From Panacagrimonas sp041603235 (GTDB lineage: Bacteria; Pseudomonadota; Gammaproteobacteria; Nevskiales; Nevskiaceae), in the NCBI GenBank assembly GCA_041603235.1, contig JBFIES010000011.1, positions 1-64,000 of the forward strand: a stretch of 64,000 nt of DNA, read 5' to 3'. The notes beneath the pieces were generated by a model. It worked only from the letters and a program-made list of their open reading frames with translations, ran no database searches and was not told the origin of the DNA. The position numbers and the translations under genes were made by a program. Positions 42,211-53,260 of the stretch are shown in pieces; position 1 is the first letter of the stretch, and each line of letters begins with the position of its first letter.

Positions 42211-43536
42211 ATGGAAGTCAGTATCGAAGCCCCGGGCGGTTTGCTGCGCGAAATGCGCGTCACGATTCCCGCAGACAAGCTAAGTGCAGCGGTCAGCCAG
42301 CGCCTGAAGACCATGTCACAGCGCGCAAAATTCCCAGGCTTCCGTCCCGGCAAGGCACCGCGCAAGGTCGTTGAACAGCAATATGGCGCTTCCGCGCGAA
42401 TGGATGCGGTGTCCGAACTGGTGCAGAGCAGCTATCCGGAAGCGCTCGACAAGGCCGGTGTTCGGCCAGCCGGCCAGCCCCAGATTGATGTGGTGGCAGA
42501 AAAGCCGGGTGAAGCGCTCGAGTACGTCGCCAAGTTCGAGGTGTTTCCGGAAATTCAGATTCAGGGCATTGATTCGCTTGAAGTAGAGCAGCCCGTGTTC
42601 GAAGTGACCGAAGCCGACGTTGATTCCCTGATCGAGAAACTTCGCAAGGGCAAGCGTGAGCTCAATGTGGTGGAGCGCGCTGCGGCAGAAGGTGATGTCG
42701 TTAAGGTCGACTTCGCCGGCAGCATTGACGGTGAGCCGGTGCCGGGTGGCAAAGGGGACGACACCGATATCGAAATCGGGAGTGGTCAAATGATCGCTGA
42801 CTTGGAGACGGGGCTGGTCGGTCATTCCGTCGGAGAGTCCTTCAACGTGCCCGTCAACTTCCCGGACGATTATCACAGCGAGAATCTTCGTGGAAAGCTG
42901 GCTGACTTCGCGGTCACGATCAAGGAGATTAAGGAGCCTGTTCTGCCAGCCGTCGAAGATGCTGATTTTCTCAAGGCGCATGGTGTGGAGTCGGTGGACG
43001 CACTTCGTGAGAAGAGCCGGGAAGCGCTCGACAGAGAATGCGCCAAGGCCGTGCAGCGCAATCAGAAGTCTCAGCTGATGGAGCAGATCTATCAGAACAA
43101 CCAGATCGAAGTGCCCAAAGCCTTGATCGATGCCGAGTTGCCCGGCATGCGTCAGCAAGCCGCGGCGCGCATGAACATGCAGAACGTGCCAGCGGAGAAG
43201 TTGGCAGAGATGATGCCAGCCGAGCTGTTTGCCGACGGCGCAAAGCGCAAAGTCACGCTGGGCCTGATTCTGGGCGAAGTGATCAAGCTCAGGGAGATCA
43301 AGCTTGACCCTGCCAAGGTGGATGAAGCACTTGCCAAACTGGCGGGTGATTACGAGCAGCCCGAGCAGGTCATGAACTACTATCGGTCCAACCCTCAGAT
43401 GCTGGAAGGGCTTCACTCCATGGTGCTGGAAGATCAGGTTGTTGATAGCCTGCTCGAAGGTGCAAAGAAGCTCGAGAAGAACATGACGCTCGAAGAGCTG
43501 CTGAATCCTCAGCCCAAGCCAAAGCCCGCCAGCTGA
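42211..43536 (+). CDS. tig: Trigger factor
   Basis: Ribosome-bound chaperone and peptidyl-prolyl isomerase of 441 residues. The N-terminal ribosome-binding signature GFRPGKAPRKVV is present at about 44-55, followed by the FKBP-like domain (GDVVKVDFAGSIDGEPVPGG to DDYHSENLRGK). The helical C-terminal domain continues to the end. It precedes clpP and clpX in the standard order, with 35 bases before clpP. Confidence 0.97.
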   Translation: MEVSIEAPGGLLREMRVTIPADKLSAAVSQRLKTMSQRAKFPGFRPGKAPRKVVEQQYGASARMDAVSELVQSSYPEALDKAGVRPAGQPQIDVVAEKPGEALEYVAKFEVFPEIQIQGIDSLEVEQPVFEVTEADVDSLIEKLRKGKRELNVVERAAAEGDVVKVDFAGSIDGEPVPGGKGDDTDIEIGSGQMIADLETGLVGHSVGESFNVPVNFPDDYHSENLRGKLADFAVTIKEIKEPVLPAVEDADFLKAHGVESVDALREKSREALDRECAKAVQRNQKSQLMEQIYQNNQIEVPKALIDAELPGMRQQAAARMNMQNVPAEKLAEMMPAELFADGAKRKVTLGLILGEVIKLREIKLDPAKVDEALAKLAGDYEQPEQVMNYYRSNPQMLEGLHSMVLEDQVVDSLLEGAKKLEKNMTLEELLNPQPKPKPAS

Positions 43537-43571
43537 TCTAAGACCCGGAATTCAATCTAAATCCCAAAGCC

Positions 43572-44198
43572 ATGTCAGATATTCAAACGCGCGCCTCTAC
43601 TCTGGTCCCCATGGTTGTCGAACAGACAGCCCGTGGCGAACGTGCCTTCGACATTTATTCGCGCCTGCTTAAGGAGCGTGTGGTGTTCATCGTCGGCGGC
43701 ATTGATGACCACATGGCCAATCTGATCGTTGCGCAGTTGTTGTTCCTGGAGTCGGAAAATCCGGACAAGGACATTCATCTGTATATCAACTCTCCCGGCG
43801 GTGTCATCACCTCGGGCCTGTCGATCTACGACACCATGCAGTTCATCAAGCCGGATGTGGCGACAATGTGCATTGGACAGGCTTGTTCGATGGGGTCGTT
43901 CCTGCTCTCAGCCGGGGCCAAGGGCAAGCGATTCGCGCTCCCGAACTCGCGCATCATGATCCATCAGCCCTCTGGCGGTGCCCAGGGCCAGGCCACGGAC
44001 ATTGAGATTCAGGCCCGGGAGATTCTGTACCTGCGCGAGCGTCTCAACCAGATGTACGCCGATCACACTGGGCAGCCCCTGGAGAAAATTGCTCGGGACG
44101 TCGAGCGTGACTTCTTCATGAACGCAGAAGCGGCGAAAGAGTACGGTCTGATCGATCAGATTCTGGACAAACGAAACGCTCCGCCAGCCGCATCCTAA
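43572..44198 (+). CDS. clpP: ATP-dependent Clp protease proteolytic subunit
   Basis: A 208-residue serine protease. Catalytic Ser is in GQACSMGSFLLSAG, His in SRIMIHQPSGG and Asp in the ERDFFMNAEAAKEYGLID region. It forms tetradecameric chambers capped by ClpX, encoded next. The N-terminal MVVEQTARGERAFDIYSRLL is typical. Confidence 0.98.
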   Translation: MSDIQTRASTLVPMVVEQTARGERAFDIYSRLLKERVVFIVGGIDDHMANLIVAQLLFLESENPDKDIHLYINSPGGVITSGLSIYDTMQFIKPDVATMCIGQACSMGSFLLSAGAKGKRFALPNSRIMIHQPSGGAQGQATDIEIQAREILYLRERLNQMYADHTGQPLEKIARDVERDFFMNAEAAKEYGLIDQILDKRNAPPAAS

Positions 44199-44216
44199 GA
44201 GCTGAAGAACGGCGTT

Positions 44217-44244
44217 TTGCCAACATGCCCGGGCATGCTATACA
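44217..44244 (+). promoter_or_regulatory. Candidate clpX promoter with a palindromic spacer
   Basis: TTGCCA (44217-44222) and TATACA (44239-44244) are 16 bases apart, 44 bases before clpX. The spacer contains a perfect 14-base palindrome, CATGCCCGGGCATG (44224-44237), an obvious potential operator, although such short GC-rich palindromes can also arise by chance. Confidence 0.5.
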
Positions 44245-44287
44245 AGAGACATACGGCGCAACTTCGCCAGAACTGAAGGATTAGACC

Positions 44288-45565
44288 ATGAGCGCTGATT
44301 CGCGCAGCGGGACCCAGAACGGACGAGTGCTGTATTGCTCTTTCTGCGGCAAGTCCGAGCACGAAGTGCGAAAGCTGATTGCCGGACCTTCCGTCTACAT
44401 TTGTGATGAATGTGTGGACCTTTGCAATGACATCATTCGCGAAGAAGTCCACGCCAAGCCGCAGACCAAGGGCTTGCCCAAACCGCAGGAAATTTGTGCG
44501 GTTCTTGATGAATACGTCATCGGGCAGTCGCAGGCCAAGAAGGTGCTGTCGGTCGCGGTGTACAACCACTACAAGCGCTTGTCGGTAAAGGGCTCGCAAG
44601 ATGGTGTCGAGCTCTCCAAATCCAACATCCTGCTGATTGGGCCAACCGGGTCGGGCAAGACGCTATTGGCGGAAACGCTGGCACGTTTGCTCGATGTGCC
44701 CTTTGCGATTGCCGATGCAACGACCCTGACCGAAGCTGGATACGTCGGTGAGGATGTCGAGAACATCATTCAGCGTCTGTTGCAGAAATGCGATTACGAC
44801 ATTGAGAAGGCGCAGCGCGGCATCGTCTACATTGATGAAATCGACAAGATCGCGCGCAAGTCGGAAAACCCTTCCATCACCCGCGATGTTTCGGGCGAAG
44901 GCGTGCAGCAGGCGCTGCTCAAGCTGATTGAGGGCACGATTGCACAGGTGCCTCCGCAAGGTGGCCGCAAGCATCCGCAGCAAGAATTCCTGCAGGTTGA
45001 TACGGCGGGCATTCTGTTCATTTGCGGTGGTGCTTTTGCCGGGTTGGATCGTGTGGTTCAGGATCGCACTGAGAAGGCCGGCATCGGCTTTTCTGCTGAC
45101 GTCAAATCCAAGACAGATTCGAAGAAGATCAACAAGTTGCTGTCCATCATTGAGCCGGACGATCTTGTGCGCTTCGGCCTGATTCCGGAGTTTGTGGGGC
45201 GTTTGCCCGTTGCTGCCGTCCTCAATGAGTTGGACGAAGCGGCATTAATCCAGATTCTTCAGGAGCCGAAGAACGCGCTGATCAAGCAGTACGGAAAGCT
45301 CTTTGAGATGGAAGGCGTTCAGCTCGAGTTCCGGGAAGATGCCTTGCACGCGGTTGCCGTGAAAGCAAAGGAACGCAAAACCGGCGCGCGAGGGCTACGC
45401 ACCATCCTTGAAAACATTCTCCTTGACGTGATGTACGACCTGCCTTCGATGCAGAACGTCAGCAAGGTTGTGGTAGACGACGCCGTCGTGCGTGGAGAAT
45501 CCAAGCCTTTTGTCGTTTACGAGAATGCGGACAAGCCGCGCAGGGAAGCTAAAAGCTCCGCTTGA
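44288..45565 (+). CDS. clpX: ATP-dependent Clp protease, ATPase subunit ClpX
   Basis: A 425-residue unfoldase. The N-terminal zinc-binding domain has the four Cys residues of CSFCGKSEHEV and CDECVDLC. The AAA+ domain has Walker A GPTGSGKTLLAETLA, Walker B IVYIDEIDKIA and the pore loop GYVG, and the IGF-type ClpP-binding loop reads KAGIGFSAD. It recruits substrates to ClpP. Normal length. Confidence 0.98.
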   Translation: MSADSRSGTQNGRVLYCSFCGKSEHEVRKLIAGPSVYICDECVDLCNDIIREEVHAKPQTKGLPKPQEICAVLDEYVIGQSQAKKVLSVAVYNHYKRLSVKGSQDGVELSKSNILLIGPTGSGKTLLAETLARLLDVPFAIADATTLTEAGYVGEDVENIIQRLLQKCDYDIEKAQRGIVYIDEIDKIARKSENPSITRDVSGEGVQQALLKLIEGTIAQVPPQGGRKHPQQEFLQVDTAGILFICGGAFAGLDRVVQDRTEKAGIGFSADVKSKTDSKKINKLLSIIEPDDLVRFGLIPEFVGRLPVAAVLNELDEAALIQILQEPKNALIKQYGKLFEMEGVQLEFREDALHAVAVKAKERKTGARGLRTILENILLDVMYDLPSMQNVSKVVVDDAVVRGESKPFVVYENADKPRREAKSSA

Positions 45566-45621
45566 AGCGGAATTGGAGACGACTCGCGCAGGGCGAAGTA
45601 GGGCGTATCTGCCGGGCCTGC

Positions 45622-45650
45622 CTTGAATCCGGGTGGGTTCGCCCTCATCT
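45622..45650 (+). promoter_or_regulatory. Sigma-32-type heat-shock promoter of lon
   Basis: CTTGAA (45622-45627) and CCTCATCT (45643-45650) are spaced by 15 bases, matching the sigma-32 consensus CTTGAA/CCCCATnT at all but one position. It lies about 47 bases before the lon start. Heat-shock control of lon is known in other Gammaproteobacteria. Confidence 0.75.
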
Positions 45651-45696
45651 GCAATAATTGAAAGCGTGCCCAGCGCGCTCCAGACAGGATTCCACA

Positions 45697-48090
<2,394 letters not shown>

Positions 48091-48163
48091 GCTGGCAATC
48101 CGCTTGCAATAATTTTGCTTTCGTGCATCTGCATTGGGCCTGTTTTCTAGGCAAAATTTTCAA

Positions 48164-48193
48164 TTGACGCTGCGGAGAGCGCCTTGCTATAAA
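48164..48193 (+). promoter_or_regulatory. Candidate promoter of hupB
   Basis: TTGACG (48164-48169) and TATAAA (48188-48193) separated by 18 bases form a good sigma-70 promoter. The resulting leader of roughly 180 bases before hupB is long for such a gene; I see no additional ORF in it. Confidence 0.6.
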
Positions 48194-48376
48194 GCCGCCT
48201 CTGTCGCGACCTTCAACGAAATTCAACAAGCTGTTTGCGACAAATCCTTGGTGCGGCGCACCACATTAGTGTTCAAGAATTTGCGTCCATCACGAGTAGC
48301 CGGATCTCAATAACAAGTTGTCCGGAACAAGCCGGAATACCTTCCACTGATTCCTAATCGAGGGGATACACACCGC

Positions 48377-48649
48377 ATGAAAAAAGATGAGCTGATCAGC
48401 GCAGTTGCCGACAAGGCAGACATTTCCAAGGAAGCTGCTGGCCGTACACTCGACGCGTTTGTCTCCGTGTTGACTGACGCCCTCAAGGCCAATGACGAAG
48501 TCACCCTCGTAGGTTTTGGCAAGTTCCTGGTGCGCGAAAGAGCAGCCAGAACAGGCCGGAATCCCAAGACTGGAGAGGAGCTCAAAATCGCTGCGAGCAA
48601 AACTCCTTCATTTAAAGCTGGCAAGGCGCTCAAGGACGCTATAAACTAG
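48377..48649 (+). CDS. hupB: DNA-binding protein HU
   Basis: A 90-residue histone-like protein that bends and compacts DNA. It has the HU pattern MKKDELISAVADKADISKE, the VTLVGFGKF strand, and the DNA-contacting arm RTGRNPKTGEELKI with ARTGRNP. The C-terminus KTPSFKAGKALKDAIN is standard. It is located between lon and ppiD as in Pseudomonas and relatives. Confidence 0.98.
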   Translation: MKKDELISAVADKADISKEAAGRTLDAFVSVLTDALKANDEVTLVGFGKFLVRERAARTGRNPKTGEELKIAASKTPSFKAGKALKDAIN

Positions 48650-48694
48650 CTGGCTCTGCGGGGCGCTTGATCGGTAAATCCTTCTTTCGTCACG

Positions 48695-48770
48695 GGGTGC
48701 TTAGCTCAGCTGGTAGAGCGTCGCCCTTACAAGGCGAATGTCGGCGGTTCGAGCCCGTCAGCACCCACCA
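48695..48770 (+). tRNA. tRNA-Val (anticodon TAC)
   Basis: A 76-nucleotide cloverleaf with encoded CCA. The acceptor GGGTGCT pairs with AGCACCC, the anticodon loop is CTTACAA (TAC), and the T arm is GGTTCGAGCC. It is followed 11 bases later by tRNA-Asp. Confidence 0.97.
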
Positions 48771-48781
48771 GATTATTTATT

Positions 48782-48858
48782 GGAGCGGTAGTTCAGTTGG
48801 TTAGAATACCGGCCTGTCACGCCGGGGGTCGCGGGTTCGAGTCCCGTCCGCTCCGCCA
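48782..48858 (+). tRNA. tRNA-Asp (anticodon GTC)
   Basis: A 77-nucleotide cloverleaf with encoded CCA. The acceptor GGAGCGG pairs with CCGCTCC, the anticodon region is CCTGTCACGCC (GTC), and the T arm is GGGTTCGAGTCCC. It probably shares a transcript with the preceding tRNA-Val. Confidence 0.97.
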
Positions 48859-48870
48859 ATATGTGGTTTC

Positions 48871-48900
48871 AAATGGGGCACCTTGCGGGGTGCCTCATTT
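48871..48900 (+). terminator. Hairpin after the tRNA-Val-tRNA-Asp pair
   Basis: AAATGGGGCACC and GGTGCCTCATTT pair with one mismatch around a six-base loop, followed by GTTTC. A plausible intrinsic terminator for the tRNA transcript, 13 bases after the tRNA-Asp end. Confidence 0.7.
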
Positions 48901-48937
48901 GTTTCTGCCATAGAAAGTTTTCAAGGTGATCTGAGCC

Positions 48938-50863
48938 ATGCTTCAAAACATTCGTGATCGTCTGACTGGACCTTTGGTCTGGTTTGTAGTGGGTCTGATC
49001 GGCATTCCATTCGCGTTCTGGGGTATCGGCACCTTCAACTTTGGCGGAGGCGATCCGGTTGTCGTCAAGGTTGGTGATCAGGACATCACCCAGAATCGAT
49101 TTCAGCAGGCCTTCAATCAGCGCTACCAGCAGTATCGAGCACTGCTTGGCGACGGCTTCCGCGCTGACTTGTTTGATGAGAGCCAGTTTCGCCGGCTGAC
49201 TCTGGACGACATGATCCAGGATTCTGCGATGCGCCAATTCGCAATCGAGCAGGGCTACCGTGCAAGTGATCAGTCTGTGCGCGATCTCTTGCTCGAAATC
49301 CCAGCTTTCCAGAGTGATGGAAAGTTTTCCAAAGATACCTACCTGCAGGTCCTTCAGCGCCAGGGGATGACACCCGAGAGCTACGAGAGTCAGCTCAGGC
49401 AATCGCTGGTCATTGATCAACTACGAAATGCAATACAAACCTCGGCTTTCGTAACCGATGAGGAAGTCTGGCAGTCGTACCGCCTGGAGAAGCAGACCCG
49501 CAGCATTACGGCTGTCCCCGTTTCAACCAAGAATTTTCGCGACAAGGCGGAAGTTAGTGAGGAGCAGATCGCTGAGTTGTATGCCAGCGACAAGAAAAGT
49601 TACATGTCGGCGGAACGGATGAAGGTCCGTTACATAGAGCTGGACCGCAACAAGCTGCCGGAAATCGAGAAACCCGACAGCGAGGTGCTCAAGGTCCTGT
49701 ACGACGCCGAGAAGGATGCGCGCTTTTCTAGCCCTGAAGAACGAAAAGCTCGCCATATTCTCATTGAGTTCGGTGACGACAAAGCTGAGTCCCGCAAGCT
49801 GGCGGAGGGCCTGTCAGAGCAGGCACGGGCCGGAACGGATTTCTCGGAATTGGCCAGTACACATTCGACCGACCCTGGTTCAAAGGAAAAGGGCGGTGAT
49901 CTGGGCTGGGTCAGAATGGGCGTGATGGTGCCCGAGTTCGAGGCCGCCTTGTTCGATATGGAAGCCGGAAAAGTGTCGGACCCGGTGGAGTCGGATTTTG
50001 GTTGGCATGTGATCCGTCTGGATGAAGTTCGCGAACCATCGGTTCGCCCATTCGATGATGAAACGGTTCAGGCCGAACTGCTCGAAGTATTCCGCAATCG
50101 CGAGCGGGAAACGCATTTCAAGGAATTGTCTGATCAGCTTGACTTGCTGGCCTTCGAAAACACTGAGATCGAACCCGTAGCAGAAAAGCTCGGGCTTCAG
50201 GTACAGACCAGCGATTGGTTCACGCGAAGCGAAGGTCAGGGTGTTGCGGCGAACGACGCTGTGCGATCAGCTGCATTTGCCCCTGAAGTGGCTCAGTCTG
50301 GCGAGAACAGCAAGCCCATTGCTGCCAGCGCTGATGCGTTAGTCGTCGTTCACAAGGCGGAACATGAGCCGGCACGGCAATTACCGCTGGAAGAAGTCAG
50401 CGACGAACTGCGTGAACGGCTCGTCACGGAGCAGGCCATGAGGCTCGCGGGCGAAGCAGCCGCATCGATCGTGGCGGAGGTCAAAGCCGGTGGAAAGCTG
50501 TCTGACATTGCTCAGAAACGTGGGCTGAAAGTGCAGTTCTCTGGAGATGCACAGCGTGGCCAGGCAGAACTGGATGCAAGGGTGGCGTCTGCTGTATTCC
50601 GGATGTCGCGTCCCGATTCGGGAGACGTCGAAGTACAGGCCCTGCAAAGCAGCGATGGTGGCATGACGGTCGTCGCCCTGAGCGCGGTCAATGACCCAGA
50701 GCGACCCACCGACGCCGGCAGTGCGATGGATAGTGCCCGCGATCCTGTGCGAGACGGTGTGGCAGGCGCAGAGTTTGCTGCCTATCAGCAGGCCGTGGAA
50801 GATGCGATCTCCGTAGAGATGGTCAACGCGCCCGAGCTGGAAGCCGATAATCCGGAATTCTGA
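48938..50863 (+). CDS. ppiD: Peptidyl-prolyl isomerase PpiD
   Basis: A 641-residue periplasmic chaperone anchored by one N-terminal membrane segment (WFVVGLIGIPFAFWGIG). A SurA/PpiD-type chaperone N-domain follows (ITQNRFQQAFNQRYQQYR). The parvulin domain is at about 265-360 (ARHILIEF, DPGSKEKGGDLGWVRMGVMVPEFEAALFDM, FGWHVIRLDEV). A second, degenerate parvulin-like region is near the C-terminus. It assists folding of exported proteins at the Sec exit. Confidence 0.95.
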   Translation: MLQNIRDRLTGPLVWFVVGLIGIPFAFWGIGTFNFGGGDPVVVKVGDQDITQNRFQQAFNQRYQQYRALLGDGFRADLFDESQFRRLTLDDMIQDSAMRQFAIEQGYRASDQSVRDLLLEIPAFQSDGKFSKDTYLQVLQRQGMTPESYESQLRQSLVIDQLRNAIQTSAFVTDEEVWQSYRLEKQTRSITAVPVSTKNFRDKAEVSEEQIAELYASDKKSYMSAERMKVRYIELDRNKLPEIEKPDSEVLKVLYDAEKDARFSSPEERKARHILIEFGDDKAESRKLAEGLSEQARAGTDFSELASTHSTDPGSKEKGGDLGWVRMGVMVPEFEAALFDMEAGKVSDPVESDFGWHVIRLDEVREPSVRPFDDETVQAELLEVFRNRERETHFKELSDQLDLLAFENTEIEPVAEKLGLQVQTSDWFTRSEGQGVAANDAVRSAAFAPEVAQSGENSKPIAASADALVVVHKAEHEPARQLPLEEVSDELRERLVTEQAMRLAGEAAASIVAEVKAGGKLSDIAQKRGLKVQFSGDAQRGQAELDARVASAVFRMSRPDSGDVEVQALQSSDGGMTVVALSAVNDPERPTDAGSAMDSARDPVRDGVAGAEFAAYQQAVEDAISVEMVNAPELEADNPEF

Positions 50864-50889
50864 TCTGCTGCTTGCGGGCTGAATTGCGT

Positions 50890-50905
50890 GGGAGCGCGAG
50901 CTCCC
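50890..50905. terminator. Short perfect hairpin after ppiD
   Basis: GGGAGC-GCGA-GCTCCC, 27 bases after the ppiD stop, without a T-run. It may be a weak terminator or an RNA-stabilising structure. Confidence 0.35.
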
Positions 50906-51004
50906 GTAACTTGAAGCGTCACGTCGGGCGCCGGTGAATGTGTCATTGTCCGGCAAGCCTATTGGCGGGTGACAATCAGGTGCATTCAGTTCGGAGTGGC
51001 GCGA

Positions 51005-52324
51005 ATGAGCGATGAGAACATATCTGCAGGCTTGAACCCGGAGCGCAAGTCTCGACTTCCCGCGCTTCATTGGCAGATTGTCATCGCCCTGGTGCTGGCC
51101 TGCGCTGCGGGAATGGCCCTGGGAGATAACCCGACGTTCATCGCCAGTGCCGACTTCGTCGGCAAGCTGTTTCTGAACGCGCTCAAGATGATGATCATTC
51201 CGCTGATATTGGCGTCGATGGTCTCTTCGATGATGGGCATGAACGATCAGGGCGCCTTAGGAAGACTTGGGCTGTTTACAGGCCTTTTCTTTGTCCTGAC
51301 CACGACCGTTTCAGTACTGACAGGTCTGATTCTGGTGAACTGGATTTCACCGGGGCTTATCAATGGCGCACCAGCTAGTGAGCAACTAGGTCTGGCGATG
51401 GATACCAGCGCCGTTATTGGGTCGATAGAAGGTCGCGGTTCGGGCGATATCCTCGGTGTTTTTCTGCGTATGGTCCCGCCAAATCTGATTGAGGCGGCGT
51501 CGTCTGACCAAATGCTTGCTGTCATCTTTTTCGGCATCTTGTATGGCTACTTTGCATCACGACTCAAAGGATCGTTGGCGCAGACACAGCGCCAATTCTG
51601 GGATGGCCTCTACGAGACCATGATCGCGATTACCGGTTGGGTGATGATGTTTGCGCCAATCGGGGTTTTTGCGCTGGTATCCAAGACAATTGGTTTGACC
51701 GGCTGGAGCGCCGTGGGGCCCCTGCTCAAGTTCTTCTGGGTGGTGGTTCTGGCTTTGGCGATTCAGGCTTTTCTCTGGTTGCCCCTGATTCTCAAGCTTC
51801 TTGCCCGGGTTTCGCCCCGCGCGCACTTCAAGGCGGCCGCGAAAGCGATGCTGACTGCTTTCTCCACCAGTTCTTCTGTGGCCACTATTCCGGTCAGCAT
51901 GGAGTGCATGCGTCGCGGAGCAGGGGTTTCGCAGAAGATCAGTGGCTTCGTGTTGCCGTTGGGTTCTAATCTCAACATGAACGGAACCGCGCTGTATGAA
52001 TGCGTTGCAGCCATGTTCATAGCGCAGGCTTACGGGCTGGAGCTGTCCTTTTTCTCGCAGTTCCTGATCGTCATGTTGGCCGTGATTACGGCCATTGGCG
52101 TTGCTGGCATTCCTTCGGCGAGTCTGGTCGCGATTGCCGTCATTCTGGGGGCCATCGGGCTTCCCTTAGAGGGTATTGGCCTGATTCTGGCCGTGGACCG
52201 CATTCTTGACATGGCGAGGACCTCCATCAACGTATTCGGAGACACCGTCTGTACGGTTCTGATGGCCAGATGGCAGGGCGAAGACGGGATACTCGGCGAG
52301 CCACGCATGGGCAAGCCCCAATAG
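51005..52324 (+). CDS. Dicarboxylate/amino acid:cation symporter (DAACS family)
   Basis: A 439-residue inner-membrane glutamate/aspartate or C4-dicarboxylate symporter. It has eight membrane helices and two reentrant hairpins. HP1 carries the serine-rich TAFSTSSSVATIPVSMECM and TM7 the cation-site motif PLGSNLNMNGTALYECVAAMF. The Asn in NMNGTALY replaces the Asp common in GltP/DctA (NMDGTALY), so coupling specificity may differ. The start is the ATG at 51005 with GGAG upstream. Confidence 0.92.
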   Translation: MSDENISAGLNPERKSRLPALHWQIVIALVLACAAGMALGDNPTFIASADFVGKLFLNALKMMIIPLILASMVSSMMGMNDQGALGRLGLFTGLFFVLTTTVSVLTGLILVNWISPGLINGAPASEQLGLAMDTSAVIGSIEGRGSGDILGVFLRMVPPNLIEAASSDQMLAVIFFGILYGYFASRLKGSLAQTQRQFWDGLYETMIAITGWVMMFAPIGVFALVSKTIGLTGWSAVGPLLKFFWVVVLALAIQAFLWLPLILKLLARVSPRAHFKAAAKAMLTAFSTSSSVATIPVSMECMRRGAGVSQKISGFVLPLGSNLNMNGTALYECVAAMFIAQAYGLELSFFSQFLIVMLAVITAIGVAGIPSASLVAIAVILGAIGLPLEGIGLILAVDRILDMARTSINVFGDTVCTVLMARWQGEDGILGEPRMGKPQ

Positions 52325-52378
52325 ACGCTCCCTTGTTTGCCCGCTATGTTCATGGGAGTTACTTGCAAGGGTCTTCCC

Positions 52379-53035
52379 ATGAAACTGGTTAATTCAACGC
52401 CTAGCGCTTTCGGACGAAAAGTTGCAATTGCACTGACGGAGAAAGGCATCCCGTTTGAGCAGGTGATGGACGTGCCCTGGAATGACCAGACGATCGTGCC
52501 GCAATTCAGTCCGCTTGAGCAGCTGCCGATTCTGGTGACTGACGATGGCCAGAAAATTTACGATTCCATGTACATTCTGGAGTGGTTGGAGCGGCGCTAT
52601 CCGGAGCCTGCGCTCCTGCCGCGCGGCGACGACGAGGTTCTTGTGGTCAAGCGACTTCAACTCCTGTCAGAGCGCCTTATGGAGATTATTGTTCTGTGCG
52701 TCTTTGAAGAGCAGAGAGAACATCCAAGTGAAGCCTGGACGGCGAGACAAAGGCGCAAGATCGGAAGCGGTCTGGCTGAAGTCTCCAGGCTGGTCGCGTC
52801 TCGGGTAGTTCCGCCGGAACAAGCGATCAACTATGCCGATTGCGCCACCGGTCCGATGCTGACCTGGTTCGATTTCATGCTTTCCAACGGAATGTTTTCT
52901 CAAATCCCGGAAGCGCGCTGGCGTGATCACCACCCAAATCTGGTGGCTTATGTGGATGCGCTCGAATCTCGCGACTCGTTCCAGCAGACCGCTCCGGAAA
53001 TGTTTGTCGTTGATCTTCCGGCTGTTGTTGGTTGA
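52379..53035 (+). CDS. Glutathione S-transferase family protein
   Basis: A 218-residue GST-fold protein. The N-terminal thioredoxin-like domain (MKLVNSTPSAFGRKVAIALTEKGIPFEQV) contains the cis-Pro segment QLPILVTDDGQKIYDSMYILEWLE with the ES/DS glutathione-site pair. A helical C-terminal domain follows. The ATG at 52379 is chosen because the fold begins there. Not closely similar to the GST at 12.8 kb. Substrate unknown. Confidence 0.88.
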   Translation: MKLVNSTPSAFGRKVAIALTEKGIPFEQVMDVPWNDQTIVPQFSPLEQLPILVTDDGQKIYDSMYILEWLERRYPEPALLPRGDDEVLVVKRLQLLSERLMEIIVLCVFEEQREHPSEAWTARQRRKIGSGLAEVSRLVASRVVPPEQAINYADCATGPMLTWFDFMLSNGMFSQIPEARWRDHHPNLVAYVDALESRDSFQQTAPEMFVVDLPAVVG

Positions 53036-53213
53036 GGCTTGATCTGAAGGCTCGACCTGGAGTCCACGGAACAATTACGGGTTGCCAGATGCCGATGAAT
53101 GCGGGCGGGTAACGGTTGCATTCACCGCCCGAGTCGGGAAATTGCTGCGTCTGGACGCATCCGCCTCTGCTACGTCACCCGCTGGAGTTTAAGGCCGCGA
53201 TTCTTGCATGTCA

Positions 53214-53255
53214 GAGCCGTTGCGGCGGGTCATCAAGCAGACGCCGCAACGGCTC
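53214..53255. terminator. Strong hairpin between convergent GST and desaturase genes
   Basis: Perfect 14-base arms GAGCCGTTGCGGCG and CGCCGCAACGGCTC with a 14-base loop, 6 bases beyond the desaturase-fusion stop. No T-run is present, but its position between convergent genes suggests a terminator or RNA-stabilising role. Confidence 0.6.
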
Positions 53256-53260
53256 ATTGC

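Noticed and set aside
42316..43416. 366-codon open frame on the minus strand
   Set aside because: Antisense to trigger factor; composition is shadow-like and no domain is visible.
50885..50910. REP-like element after ppiD
   Set aside because: A single GGGAGC hairpin with no second similar copy noticed in the window, so a repeat family cannot be claimed.
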